Below, piece by piece: positions 1 to 7,444 of a stretch of DNA of 64,000 nt; the first letter of the stretch is position 1; each line of letters opens with the position of its first letter. The stretch lies in contig NZ_BAAAWE010000001.1 in assembly GCF_039534915.1 (NCBI RefSeq), forward strand, positions 5,208,001-5,272,000, given 5' to 3'. The notes under the pieces are model-generated. The model was not told the DNA's origin. It ran no database searches and worked only from the letters and a program-made list of their open reading frames with translations. Position numbers and translations under genes: made by a program. This DNA is from Streptomyces roseofulvus. GTDB lineage: Bacteria; Actinomycetota; Actinomycetes; Streptomycetales; Streptomycetaceae.

Positions 1-146
1 GCGCCGAAGGCGAGGGCCGTGTCGAGCCGGGCCCCGTCCTCCTGCGGCAGCCAGCCCCACGGCAGCGCCCGTACGAGGGTCACGCCCAGACCGAACGTCA
101 CCAGCGCCGCGACCCCGGCGATCGTCCACCGCACCGCACGAGACAT
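1..146 (-). CDS. Hypothetical membrane protein, N-terminal part (cut by window start)
   Basis: The first 48 codons of a minus-strand gene are present; the rest lies outside the window. It starts MSRAVRWTIAGVAALV and has one hydrophobic segment at about residues 8-28, typical of an N-terminal membrane anchor. A purine-rich ribosome-binding stretch (several GGAG-type repeats) lies just upstream. It begins 30 nt after the stop of the proline-rich membrane protein gene, so the two probably form one transcript. Family not recognised. Confidence 0.6.
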   Translation of the reverse strand, partial: MSRAVRWTIAGVAALVTFGLGVTLVRALPWGWLPQEDGARLDTALAFG

Positions 147-176
147 CCCCGCCCCCTCCTTCTCCTTCTCCTGCTC

Positions 177-1058
177 TCAGCCCTCGGGCTTCCAGAGCGT
201 GACCTTCAGGGAGATCTGGGTCGGCGGTTCGGTCAGGCCGTCCTTCTTCCCGCCGATGAAGCCGGTGATCGTGACCCGCGCGACGTTGCCCTGGTCCGTG
301 AGGATGCACAGCACCGTCTGGGCCGGCAGCGTCCAGTCGTCCATCACCGCCTCGGTGAAGCCGCCCACCTGCGCCGACCTCGCGCAGTCCTCGCCCTTCT
401 CCGACGGGTCCGTGGGCTGGAGCTGCGCGGCGTTGCGGCCGTTGCGCAGGGCCAGATAGCCGTAGGACGTGTCCGCGTACGTCAGATCGGCCGCGACGGG
501 CACGCCGGTCTGCTCGGCCTTCTCCTTCTCCGCCGTCCACTCCTCGTCGGAGTAGCGGCGGGTGGCCGGCACGTCGAAGTCGATCGAGCCGACGTCGTCG
601 CCCCGGGGCAGCCCCAGCGACATGGCCTGGTCCTGGTAGACGCCCACGTACGTCCGCGAGGCCGGCGGCGCGGTGGCGCCCGTCGTGCCGTCGGTCGCGC
701 CGCCGGTCGCCGTCTCCGTGGCCGTCGGCGCCTGCGAAGGGGTCTCGCCGGTCGGGTCGGACTCACCCGTAGGCGTCGGCTCCTGGGTCTTCGTCGGCTC
801 CTGGGTGGTGATCTGCGCGGCCGGGGGCTTCGCGTCGCCCGTCCCCTTCCCGTCGCCGGGAGAGAGCAGGGACGGCAGGATCGCGGCGGCCAGGGTGGAC
901 ACACCGACGATCACGGCGCCGATGACCGTGACCTTCCCGCCCTCGCTCAGGCTCCCGTACCACCCGCGCCGCGGCGGCGGCTGTGGGGGCGGTGGCCCGA
1001 CCGGTGAACCCGCGTACGGGTGGGGCGTGTTGTTCGGTGGCGGGGGTGCCGTGGACAC
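177..1058 (-). CDS. Proline-rich single-pass membrane protein, function unknown
   Basis: 293 residues from a GTG start preceded by AAGGAG. The first ~32 residues are a proline-rich cytoplasmic tail. One transmembrane helix follows (about 44-68), then a Pro/Thr/Glu-rich stalk (about 70-133) and an exposed C-terminal domain of about 160 residues with two Cys that could form a disulfide (CARSAQ and VLCILTD contexts). This layout is common for Streptomyces envelope proteins and may indicate a stress sensor or ligand-binding ectodomain, but no family is recognised. It probably shares an operon with the truncated membrane gene downstream. Confidence 0.7.
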   Translation of the reverse strand: MSTAPPPPNNTPHPYAGSPVGPPPPQPPPRRGWYGSLSEGGKVTVIGAVIVGVSTLAAAILPSLLSPGDGKGTGDAKPPAAQITTQEPTKTQEPTPTGESDPTGETPSQAPTATETATGGATDGTTGATAPPASRTYVGVYQDQAMSLGLPRGDDVGSIDFDVPATRRYSDEEWTAEKEKAEQTGVPVAADLTYADTSYGYLALRNGRNAAQLQPTDPSEKGEDCARSAQVGGFTEAVMDDWTLPAQTVLCILTDQGNVARVTITGFIGGKKDGLTEPPTQISLKVTLWKPEG

Positions 1059-1175
1059 CTGTGCTCCTTGTTCCTCAGGGCGGCGATCACGCGTGGCCCA
1101 CGGACTTTACCGCGCGTCGCCCGGGGCCTCCGCCCGGTTACCGTGGCACCGGACAGGGGCCCCTGGCCAGGGAGT

Positions 1176-1520
1176 TCAGGCGCCGAGCGCGGCCAGGACC
1201 GCCTGCACGGCGGCCACCACCGGGCCGCCGACCGCGCCCACCAGGGCGGCGATGCCGGCGATGCGGGTGAGCCGGCCCTCCAGTTCGGCGCGCGGGGCCT
1301 CGGGGTCGAGGTCCTCCGCCGCCGCGTCGAGCTCCGCGCGGCGGGTGTCGTCCAGGTGGGTGCGGAGTCCCTCGATGGCCGAGCGCAGGTCGTCGAGGGC
1401 GGTCGCGGGGGTGGCCGCCGCGCCCACCGTCTTGCCGCCGACGACGATGTCGCCGGAGCCGGTGTGGGTGGCCTTGCCGATGTTGCCCGACCCGTACTGG
1501 TGGATCTGATCGCTGCTCAT
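1176..1520 (-). CDS. Small protein with N-terminal RHIM-like amyloid motif and hydrophobic C-terminus
   Basis: 114 residues, ATG start one nucleotide after the stop of the upstream DUF6232-type gene, so translation is probably coupled. Residues 5-28 contain IHQYGSGNIGKATHTGSGDI, a Gly/Asn/His-rich stretch nearly repeated at the C-terminus of the neighbouring protein. The core QYGSGN fits the Q-hydrophobic-G-x-x-N pattern of RHIM/BASS3-type amyloid motifs. The middle (about 40-85) is charged and helical; the last ~25 residues (RIAGIAALVGAVGG onward) are hydrophobic and Ala/Gly/Val-rich and might insert in membranes. Seen: motif and hydrophobic tail. Inferred: prion-like signalling with the upstream partner. 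Confidence 0.7.
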   Translation of the reverse strand: MSSDQIHQYGSGNIGKATHTGSGDIVVGGKTVGAAATPATALDDLRSAIEGLRTHLDDTRRAELDAAAEDLDPEAPRAELEGRLTRIAGIAALVGAVGGPVVAAVQAVLAALGA

Positions 1521-1521
1521 G

Positions 1522-2055
1522 TCACCCTGCCTGGATGTTGCCGTGGCCGAAGTGGTTGGCCTGTCCGATGTTGCCCGTGCCGTACTGCTGGATGAGGTCG
1601 CCGGCGACGGCGTGCTCCACGTTGAAGATCATCTGAGCCTGGCCCGGGGTGCTGATGGCCTTGGTGATCTCCAGCACGAGATGGTCGATCTCGTACTTCT
1701 GGGTGCTCCAGACGGTGTCCCGCTGGGTGCCGGCCGTGTTCACGATCAGGCCGTAGAGCACGGGGAGATCGGGCTGCCGGACCTTCACGACGAGACGCCA
1801 GACCATCAGGGCGGCGACGGCGACCACGACGACGTAGGCGACGGTCTCCTTCGAGGCCTGGGCGAGCGCCCCGCCGATGCCGAGGACGAGCCAGATGCGG
1901 AAGATGCCGACGACGAGGTCCTTGCCGATCTTCTTCTTCACGGGCACGAGCCTGCGCTGTCCCACGTGCGAGATGTTCCGCAGGGGGTACGCGTCACCGC
2001 CGACCCATAACGACCCGGTGTGGATCTGCACCTCTACCGGGTTGTGGCGAGACAT
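1522..2055 (-). CDS. DUF6232-type membrane protein with C-terminal RHIM-like motif
   Basis: 177 residues. The N-terminus (TGSLWVGGDAYPLRNISHV) is typical of the actinobacterial DUF6232 family. Two hydrophobic helices follow at about 48-66 and 71-90, then a C-terminal cytoplasmic region. The last 24 residues contain IQQYGTGNIGQANHFGHGNI, matching the motif at the N-terminus of the next gene. A possible -10 box TAGAGT lies about 35 nt upstream on the minus strand. It is first gene of a two-gene operon. The family function is unknown; the shared motif suggests homotypic contact with its neighbour. Confidence 0.72.
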   Translation of the reverse strand: MSRHNPVEVQIHTGSLWVGGDAYPLRNISHVGQRRLVPVKKKIGKDLVVGIFRIWLVLGIGGALAQASKETVAYVVVVAVAALMVWRLVVKVRQPDLPVLYGLIVNTAGTQRDTVWSTQKYEIDHLVLEITKAISTPGQAQMIFNVEHAVAGDLIQQYGTGNIGQANHFGHGNIQAG

Positions 2056-2204
2056 TCGCTTCCCCTTTCCCCAGGAAACCGGTGCTTCACTCTAGCGGAG
2101 CAACGGGCAGGGCCAGCGGCGCGAAAACCAAGCTGTGACATGGGAGTTGACCGGCGCGGGAGCTGTGCGCGCGGGCGTGCGCGCCCGCCCCGCGGCGCCC
2201 GCGC

Positions 2205-3110
2205 TCAGCGCGCGAGCTCCGCCAGCGCCGCCCGGATCCCGGCGGTCATCCGCTCGGGGTGGGCGAAGACGTCCCGGGCGGTGAAGCGCAGGACCCGGCG
2301 GATTCCGGGGCAGGACTGGAGCGCGTTGAAGCGGGCGATGTCGCGCTCGTGGGCGCGGCGGGTGCCGTGGTAGGCGAAGCCCTCGACCTCCACCGCCAGT
2401 CCGGCCTCCCGGAAGAGGAAGTCGGGGTGGAGGGCCCGGCCGGCCGGCGTCCTCAGCGACGGCTGGCACTCGGGGTGGAGGGACGCGTCGGCCATCCTCA
2501 GCCGGGCCACCGTCTCCGCGGGCGATCCCGCCGCCGGGTTCGCCAGCGCGAGCCAGGCGCGGGCGCGCGGCGCTCCCGGGCGGCGGACGGCGAGCTGCGC
2601 GGCCAGCTCCTCGTACCGCACCAGGGGCCCTCTCCGTACGCCTTCCACCCTCCGCTCGGACAGCGCCGAGTCCGCGACCACCACGGCCTGTTCTCTGCTC
2701 GCGGACGCCCGTATCAGGTCCGCGGCCGTCCGCGCGGCCGTCGTCACGCGCAGGCCCCGGCGCAGGCAGACGTCCTCCGGTGGCAGCGAGGCCCGCGAAC
2801 CGGGCGGGGCCGGCATCCCCGCCGGCAGCTCGATCCGGTGCAGCCGTGCCGCCGTGTCGTACCGGCAGACCCGCCGGGGGCGCAGCAGCTGGAGCGCGGT
2901 CTCCCGGACCCGCCAGTCCGTCTCCTTGCCCGGCGCCGCCCACGCGCCCCGGCAGATCGGCTGCCAGCCGTCCCGCCGCAGCCGCGTGGCGAGCCGGCCC
3001 GGTGGCCAGCCCGCCGCGAGCGCCCGGACGGTGAGGAGCACCCCGCCCCGGGCGAGGATCGACAACTCGTACATACGCCCAACGATCCACGGATGAGGGA
3101 CACTTCGCAC
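2205..3110 (-). CDS. AbiEi-like antitoxin-domain / DUF559 endonuclease-fold protein
   Basis: 301 residues. The N-terminal ~60 residues (LTVRALAAGWPPGRLATRLR, then DGWQPICRGAW) match the winged-helix start of AbiEi-type antitoxin proteins. The C-terminal ~100 residues are DUF559/Vsr-like: HPDFLFREAGLAVEVEG then AYHGTRRAHERDIARFNAL, with the D and ExE carboxylates of a PD-(D/E)xK-like core. These proteins are abundant single genes in actinobacteria and their targets are mostly unknown. No AbiEii toxin partner is next to it. The start may instead be the internal Met at residue 13. Confidence 0.75.
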   Translation of the reverse strand: MRSVPHPWIVGRMYELSILARGGVLLTVRALAAGWPPGRLATRLRRDGWQPICRGAWAAPGKETDWRVRETALQLLRPRRVCRYDTAARLHRIELPAGMPAPPGSRASLPPEDVCLRRGLRVTTAARTAADLIRASASREQAVVVADSALSERRVEGVRRGPLVRYEELAAQLAVRRPGAPRARAWLALANPAAGSPAETVARLRMADASLHPECQPSLRTPAGRALHPDFLFREAGLAVEVEGFAYHGTRRAHERDIARFNALQSCPGIRRVLRFTARDVFAHPERMTAGIRAALAELAR

Positions 3111-3229
3111 CCCCTGTGGAAAACCCGGCGAAAGTTGTCCCCAGGAAACCGCAAAAGTGTCCGCCGAGGGTTTCGGGGGAGGAGCATTCTGGACGGAACC
3201 ACCACGACGCTTCCGGGGCAGGGCCGCCG

Positions 3230-3619
3230 ATGCAGCAGCACTCCAGACCTCAGACCGACGCTCCTCCGACCGCCGGCGAACAACTCGTCCACGACCTCCT
3301 CGCGCACGTCCCGGCGTTCCGCGCCGCGTACGAGAGCCACGTCTTCCGGCAGGGCGGGGTCCTGCCGCACGTCTTCTTCTGGGACGTCGTCCAGGGAACC
3401 GTCCGCTCCTTCCTGGCGGAGGAGACGGAGCCCGACTGGCGCCGCACCCTGGACTTCCTGGAGGAGCAGATCCGCCGCGGCGACACCGCCGTCGACGAGG
3501 TGATCGTCACCTCCTTCCTCGGCGACCTCCCGTCCCCCCACGAGCCCGGCCACGCCATCGTCGGCCAGCTCGGCCCCATCATGTCCGCCCGCTACGACCG
3601 CATAAGGCCCCGTGCCTGA
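3230..3619 (+). CDS. Conserved hypothetical protein (DUF7674-like)
   Basis: 129 residues from the ATG at 3230, preceded by GGGGCAGGG. An upstream in-frame ATG at 3116 would add a low-complexity basic extension and is less likely. The sequence is mostly helical and acidic, with a conserved-looking end (IVGQLGPIMSARYDRIR). It has no signal peptide or membrane helix. I associate it with the DUF7674 group but assign no biochemical role. It is divergent from the DUF559 gene. Confidence 0.62.
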   Translation: MQQHSRPQTDAPPTAGEQLVHDLLAHVPAFRAAYESHVFRQGGVLPHVFFWDVVQGTVRSFLAEETEPDWRRTLDFLEEQIRRGDTAVDEVIVTSFLGDLPSPHEPGHAIVGQLGPIMSARYDRIRPRA

Positions 3620-3660
3620 CCAGCGCCTCCCCTCCGGCACCCGGACCGTCCGGCGCCTCG

Positions 3661-3673
3661 GATAATCGTCCGC
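3661..3673 (+). promoter_or_regulatory. Leaderless promoter -10 box of the mannosyltransferase-like gene
   Basis: GATAAT at 3661-3666 is followed by 7 nt and then the ATG at 3674. The expected transcription start therefore coincides with the start codon and no Shine-Dalgarno is present. No convincing -35 was seen. Confidence 0.5.
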
Positions 3674-4804
3674 ATGCCCCCGTCCACCCGCACCACCAGC
3701 GCCCCCGGCAGCCGCACGCGCCCCTCCCCGCTTCTGCTCGCCCTCGGCGGTTACGCCGTCACCCGGGTGATCGGGCTCGTCGTGCTCGCCGGGGTCGCGG
3801 CCGGGGTCGGGAAGGACGGGTTCCACCGGTTGAGCGGGCGGTGGGACTCGGTCTGGTACGTGCGGATCGCCGAGCACGGGTACGGGTACACGGTCACGCT
3901 GCCGAACGGGGACGTCCACTCCGACCTGGCGTTCTTTCCGCTGCTTCCGGCCCTGGAGCGGGTCCTGTCGGCGGTCTCGCCGCTGGACGCCGCTGGTGCC
4001 GGGCTGGTGGTCTCCTGGACCGCTTCGGTCGTCGCCGCCTGGGGGATCTTCCGGTGCGGCGAGCACGTCGTCTCGGCCCGGGCCGGGGTGGTGCTGGCGG
4101 TGCTGTGGGGCGTGTACCCGACGGCGTTCGTGCAGTCGATGGCGTACACGGAGACCCTGTTCACCGCGTTCGCCGCCTGGTCGCTGTACGCGGTGCTGCG
4201 CGGGCGGTGGATCCTCGCCGGGCTGCTCTGCGCGGGCGCCGGACTCACCCGGCCCACGGCCGCCGCGCTGGTCGCCGCCCTCGGCGTCACCGCCCTCGTG
4301 ACCCTGGTCCGGGACCGGCGGCTGCCGTGGCGGACGGTGGCCGGGGTGCTGCTCGCGCCGCTCGGCTGGCTCGGGTACGTCGTGTACGTCGGCGTCCGCG
4401 AGTCGAGCGCCACCGCGTACGTCGAGGTGCAGGCCGCCTGGGGGAACTCCGTCGACGGCGGCGTCGCCCTCGCCCGCTTCGTCGCCGCGCTGCCCCGGCC
4501 CGCAGCGCTCGGCCTCTGCGCGGCCCTCGCGCTTCTGGCCTGGCTGGTCGTGCTGTGCGTGCGGCAGCGCCAGCCGCTGCCGCTGCTCCTCTACACGGTC
4601 GGCGTCGTCGTGCTGTCGCTCGTCGGCGCCGCGTACTTCGGCTCCCGGCCGCGCCTGATGATGCCCGCCTTCGGACTGCTGCTGCCGCCCGCCGCCGCGC
4701 TCGCCCGCCTCCGCACCCGCACCACCGCCACCGTCCTCGCCGTGCTCGCCCTGGCCTCCGCCGGCTACGGCGCCTTCACGCTGCTGGGATCCGGGCCGCC
4801 CTGA
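3674..4804 (+). CDS. PIG-V-like polyprenyl-dependent mannosyltransferase family membrane protein
   Basis: 376 residues with roughly 9-10 transmembrane helices. An N-terminal loop reads GRWDSVWYVRIAEHGYGY, the W-D-S-x-W-Y signature of the PIG-V/GT-C fold mannosyltransferases. A second conserved element, LTRPTA, lies in the central cytoplasmic region. Family members transfer a sugar from a lipid-phosphate donor on the outer face of the membrane. The substrate here is unknown; protein O-mannosylation or glycolipid synthesis are both possible. The gene appears leaderless. Its 3' end overlaps the convergent DUF192 gene by 40 nt. Confidence 0.8.
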   Translation: MPPSTRTTSAPGSRTRPSPLLLALGGYAVTRVIGLVVLAGVAAGVGKDGFHRLSGRWDSVWYVRIAEHGYGYTVTLPNGDVHSDLAFFPLLPALERVLSAVSPLDAAGAGLVVSWTASVVAAWGIFRCGEHVVSARAGVVLAVLWGVYPTAFVQSMAYTETLFTAFAAWSLYAVLRGRWILAGLLCAGAGLTRPTAAALVAALGVTALVTLVRDRRLPWRTVAGVLLAPLGWLGYVVYVGVRESSATAYVEVQAAWGNSVDGGVALARFVAALPRPAALGLCAALALLAWLVVLCVRQRQPLPLLLYTVGVVVLSLVGAAYFGSRPRLMMPAFGLLLPPAAALARLRTRTTATVLAVLALASAGYGAFTLLGSGPP

Positions 4805-5169
4805 CCGGGTGCCGGTCCGGCCGTCACCGTCAGCCGCGTCCCCACCCGCAGCCCCCAGCCCGCCATCGCGCCCGCCTCCGCCTCCAGCACGTGCCGGGCG
4901 CGGAACCGGAGCGCCCCGAGCCGGCCCGGGCGCATCGTGACGACGGAGAGCACCCGCAGCTCCCGGTCCAGATGGGCGACGTCGATGGGGAAGCCCATGC
5001 CGAAGGTGTGCACGCTGTTCGCCGGGGTCAGCAGCATCGCCCCCGCGATCCCGTCCCGGCCCAGCAGCCCGCGCCGCCGCGCCCGGTACGAGGCCGCGAT
5101 CTCCACCGGTACCGCCGCGCCGCCCGGCACCGCCAGCGTGCCCGTCCCGTCCCGCCAACTCCGCCCCAT
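4765..5169 (-). CDS. DUF192 family protein
   Basis: 134 residues covering a complete DUF192 domain. Seen: RRRGLLGRDGIAGAMLL, a loop HTFGMGFPIDVAHLD, and the C-terminal HVLEAEAGAMAGWGL. This small beta-barrel family is widespread and has no established enzymatic role. Its start appears leaderless, set by the palindrome shared with the divergent prepilin peptidase gene. It converges on and overlaps the upstream mannosyltransferase gene by 40 nt. Confidence 0.85.
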   Translation of the reverse strand: MGRSWRDGTGTLAVPGGAAVPVEIAASYRARRRGLLGRDGIAGAMLLTPANSVHTFGMGFPIDVAHLDRELRVLSVVTMRPGRLGALRFRARHVLEAEAGAMAGWGLRVGTRLTVTAGPAPGQGGPDPSSVKAP

Positions 5170-5175
5170 GCGCCC

Positions 5176-5193
5176 GACCTTAGACCTAAGGTC
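5176..5193. promoter_or_regulatory. Palindromic divergent promoter (two mirrored TAAGGT -10 boxes)
   Basis: GACCTTAGACCTAAGGTC has perfect 8-bp arms around a 2-bp centre. Each arm gives the box TAAGGT pointing outward: on the plus strand it ends 6 nt before the GTG at 5199, and on the minus strand 7 nt before the ATG at 5169. Both genes then look leaderless and controlled from one symmetric element of 29 bp between start codons. Confidence 0.55.
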
Positions 5194-5198
5194 AGGCC

Positions 5199-5936
5199 GT
5201 GTACCCGTCGCTGATCGTGCTCGCCGCCCTGTGGGGCGCCGCCGTCGGGCTGCTCGTGCCGCGGGCCGCGTACCGGCTCTCCGTGCAGCCCGATGAGCCC
5301 TGGCGGGAGCGGTGTCCCGCGGGGCACCGGCTCGTCGGTCCGGCCGGCGGCTGGCTGGGCGGGCCCGGCCGGGCCGGGTGCGCGACGACGCCCGCGCCGT
5401 TCGCCGTGCCGGTGCTGACCGCGCTGGTCTGCGCGCTGCTCGCCGCCGCCACCGGCGGGCCCCGGCCCGAGCTCGCCGTCTGGCTGCTCGCCGCGCCCTT
5501 CGGCGTCCTGCTGGGCTGTGTCGACGTCCGGGTGCAGCGGCTGCCGGACGGGCTGACCCTGCCGCTCGCGGTCGCCGTGCCGCTGCTGCTGGGGGCCGCC
5601 GAACTCCTCCCGTACGACGCCGGGTCCTGGACCGACGCCCTGCTCGGCGCGGCCGCGCTCGGCGGCGGCTATCTCGCGCTGCACCTCATCAGCCCGCAGG
5701 GCCTCGGCTTCGGCGACGTGAAGCTCGCCCTGCCGCTGGGCGCCGCCCTCGGCTGGTACGGCTGGGGCGTGCTCTTCACCGGCGCCTTCCTGGGCTTCCT
5801 GCTCGGCGCGGGATACGGCTTCGGGCGGGTCCTCCTCGGCCGCGCGGGCCGCTCCTCCGCGATCCCGTTCGGCCCCTTCATGCTCTCCGGCGCCCTGCTC
5901 GGCCTGGCCCTCGGTGCCTTCACCGCCCTGCCCTGA
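5199..5936 (+). CDS. A24 family prepilin peptidase (type IV leader peptidase-like)
   Basis: 245 residues, GTG start, strongly hydrophobic with 6-7 transmembrane helices. The two catalytic aspartates of the A24 family are visible: CVDVRVQRLPDGLTLP (near residue 110) and the GxGD-type motif GFGDVKLALPLGA (near residue 168). The four-Cys methyltransferase domain of PilD is absent, as in Tad-type peptidases. It would cleave the leader of Tad/Flp pilins at the cytoplasmic membrane face. No pilin or assembly genes are adjacent. About 270 nt downstream is an unusually strong terminator. Confidence 0.85.
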   Translation: MYPSLIVLAALWGAAVGLLVPRAAYRLSVQPDEPWRERCPAGHRLVGPAGGWLGGPGRAGCATTPAPFAVPVLTALVCALLAAATGGPRPELAVWLLAAPFGVLLGCVDVRVQRLPDGLTLPLAVAVPLLLGAAELLPYDAGSWTDALLGAAALGGGYLALHLISPQGLGFGDVKLALPLGAALGWYGWGVLFTGAFLGFLLGAGYGFGRVLLGRAGRSSAIPFGPFMLSGALLGLALGAFTALP

Positions 5937-6205
5937 ACACACCCGGCGCCGCCGCGGGCGGCGCGGCTCCGCAGCGCCACCGGGCCGTCGCGGAGTGCCA
6001 CGCCACCCGCGTCCACCAGGCCGGTCGTCAATGCCGGGCGTTCCCCCGTCGGAGGGACGGAACTCCGCCGCCACGCCGGGGCGCAAACCCGCCACAGGGG
6101 CCCGGAGCCCTTGGGGCGCTTGGGATCCGGGGAAATCCGGCCGCTTCGTTCGGCGCACGTGGCGCGCGACCCGACTTACGAAGGGTTATGGTGGAACCCC
6201 CCCCT
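5937..6205 (+). other. Intergenic stretch, possible 3' UTR or small RNA region
   Basis: About 270 nt follow the prepilin peptidase stop before a plus-strand intrinsic terminator. No convincing ORF was found. A TATGGT box at 6187-6192 lies just ahead of a nine-C run at 6196-6204 and could start a very short RNA of about 55 nt ending at the terminator. Otherwise this is a long 3' UTR. Confidence 0.3.
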
Positions 6206-6253
6206 CGGGCCGGTCCGTATCCCCCCCCCCACGGACCGGCCCGTTTTCTTTTT
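6206..6253 (+). terminator. Strong intrinsic terminator with T-tract
   Basis: Perfect 13-bp stem (6206-6218 with 6231-6243), a 12-nt loop containing ten consecutive C, and then TTTTCTTTTT (6244-6253). A T-rich tail of this kind is uncommon in Streptomyces. It works only on the plus strand, pointing toward the convergent aldo/keto reductase gene. Confidence 0.85.
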
Positions 6254-6277
6254 GCCGCCCTCAGGCGCCGGGGGAGG

Positions 6278-7315
6278 TCAGCCCCGGCCCGCCCAGATGT
6301 TGGTGCCGGCGGTGTCGACGGCGAAGGAGTCGATCTCCTTCAGCTCCGCGTCCGTGAGCGGCGCGGAGGCCAGCGCCGCCACGTTCTCCTCCAGCTGCGC
6401 GACGCTCGACGCGCCGATCAGGGCCGAGGTCATCCGCGGGTCGCGCAGCACCCACTTCAGCGCCAGCTGGGCCAGCGACTGCCCGCGCCGCTCGGCGATG
6501 TCCGCCAGGCCGTGCAGCCGGCGCAGCACCTCGTCGGAGAGCAGGCCCGGGTCGAGGGACTTGCCCTGGGTGGCGCGGGAGCCCTCCGGGATGCCCTTCA
6601 GGTACTTGCCGGTCAGCAGGCCCTGGGCCAGCGGCACGAAGGAGATGCAGCCCATGCCGGCCGTCTCCAGGGTGTCGAGCAGCCCGTCGTCCTCGATCCA
6701 GCGGTTGATCATCGAGTACGAGGGCTGGTGGATCAGGGCCGGGACGCCCATCTCCCGCAGGAGCCGCGCGGCCTCGGCGGTCTGCTCCGCGTTGTACGAG
6801 GAGACGCCGACGTACAGCGCCTTGCCCTGCTGGACCGCGGAGGCGAGCGCCCCCATGGTCTCCTCCAGCGGGGTCTCCGGGTCGAAGCGGTGCGAGTAGA
6901 AGATGTCGACGTAGTCGAGGCCCATCCGGTTCAGGGAGGCGTCGAGCGACGACAGCAGGTACTTGCGGGAGCCCCACTCGCCGTACGGGCCGGGGTGCAT
7001 CTCGTACCCCGCCTTGGTCGAGACGATCAGCTCGTCCCGGTAGGGCGCGAAGTCCTGGGCGAAGATCTTGCCGAAGTTCAGCTCGGCCGAGCCGGGCGGC
7101 GGACCGTAGTTGTTCGCCAGGTCGAAGTGGGTGACGCCGAGGTCGAAGGCGCGGCGCAGGATCGCCCGCTGCGAGTCGAGCGTGCGGTCGTCGCCGAAGT
7201 TGTGCCAGAGGCCGAGGGAGACGGCGGGGAGCTTGAGCCCGCTGCGGCCCGAGCGCCGGTACTCCATGGAGTCGTAGCGCTCCGCGGCTGCGCGGTAGAG
7301 GGGGGATTCAGTCAC
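6278..7315 (-). CDS. Aldo/keto reductase (YghZ / L-glyceraldehyde-3-phosphate reductase type)
   Basis: 345 residues from a GTG start at 7315 (VTESPLYRAAAERYD). This is an NADPH-dependent (alpha/beta)8 barrel. The catalytic tetrad is visible: D and Y in HFDLANNYGPPPG, K in STKAGYEMHPGP, and H in IFYSHRFD. The cofactor-binding end is GASSVAQLEENVAAL. The N-terminal MEYRRSGRSGLKLPAVSLGLW and the GPPPGSAE loop are characteristic of the YghZ/GprA group. Likely role: cytosolic detoxification of aldehydes or methylglyoxal. Longer upstream reading in this frame is antisense to uppS and is not real coding. Confidence 0.88.
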   Translation of the reverse strand: MTESPLYRAAAERYDSMEYRRSGRSGLKLPAVSLGLWHNFGDDRTLDSQRAILRRAFDLGVTHFDLANNYGPPPGSAELNFGKIFAQDFAPYRDELIVSTKAGYEMHPGPYGEWGSRKYLLSSLDASLNRMGLDYVDIFYSHRFDPETPLEETMGALASAVQQGKALYVGVSSYNAEQTAEAARLLREMGVPALIHQPSYSMINRWIEDDGLLDTLETAGMGCISFVPLAQGLLTGKYLKGIPEGSRATQGKSLDPGLLSDEVLRRLHGLADIAERRGQSLAQLALKWVLRDPRMTSALIGASSVAQLEENVAALASAPLTDAELKEIDSFAVDTAGTNIWAGRG

Positions 7316-7444
7316 ATATCTCTGCTTATCACGGACCTGTGACAGAGCCGTACGGAGTTGTGACGCTCCCGGACTGGGACCCTTCATCCGGCCGCAGTAG
7401 TGTGGCGGCTTGCGAACCGCCCGCCCATGGAGGGGTAAAGAACA

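Noticed and set aside
2205..3110. Complete AbiE toxin-antitoxin system
   Set aside because: The protein has an AbiEi-like start and a DUF559 end, but no AbiEii nucleotidyltransferase toxin is adjacent.
5937..6253. 6S-like RNA
   Set aside because: The strong terminator and an adjacent oxidoreductase gene raised the idea, but I could not draw the long bulged helix expected of 6S RNA, and the rest of the gene order points to another chromosomal neighbourhood.
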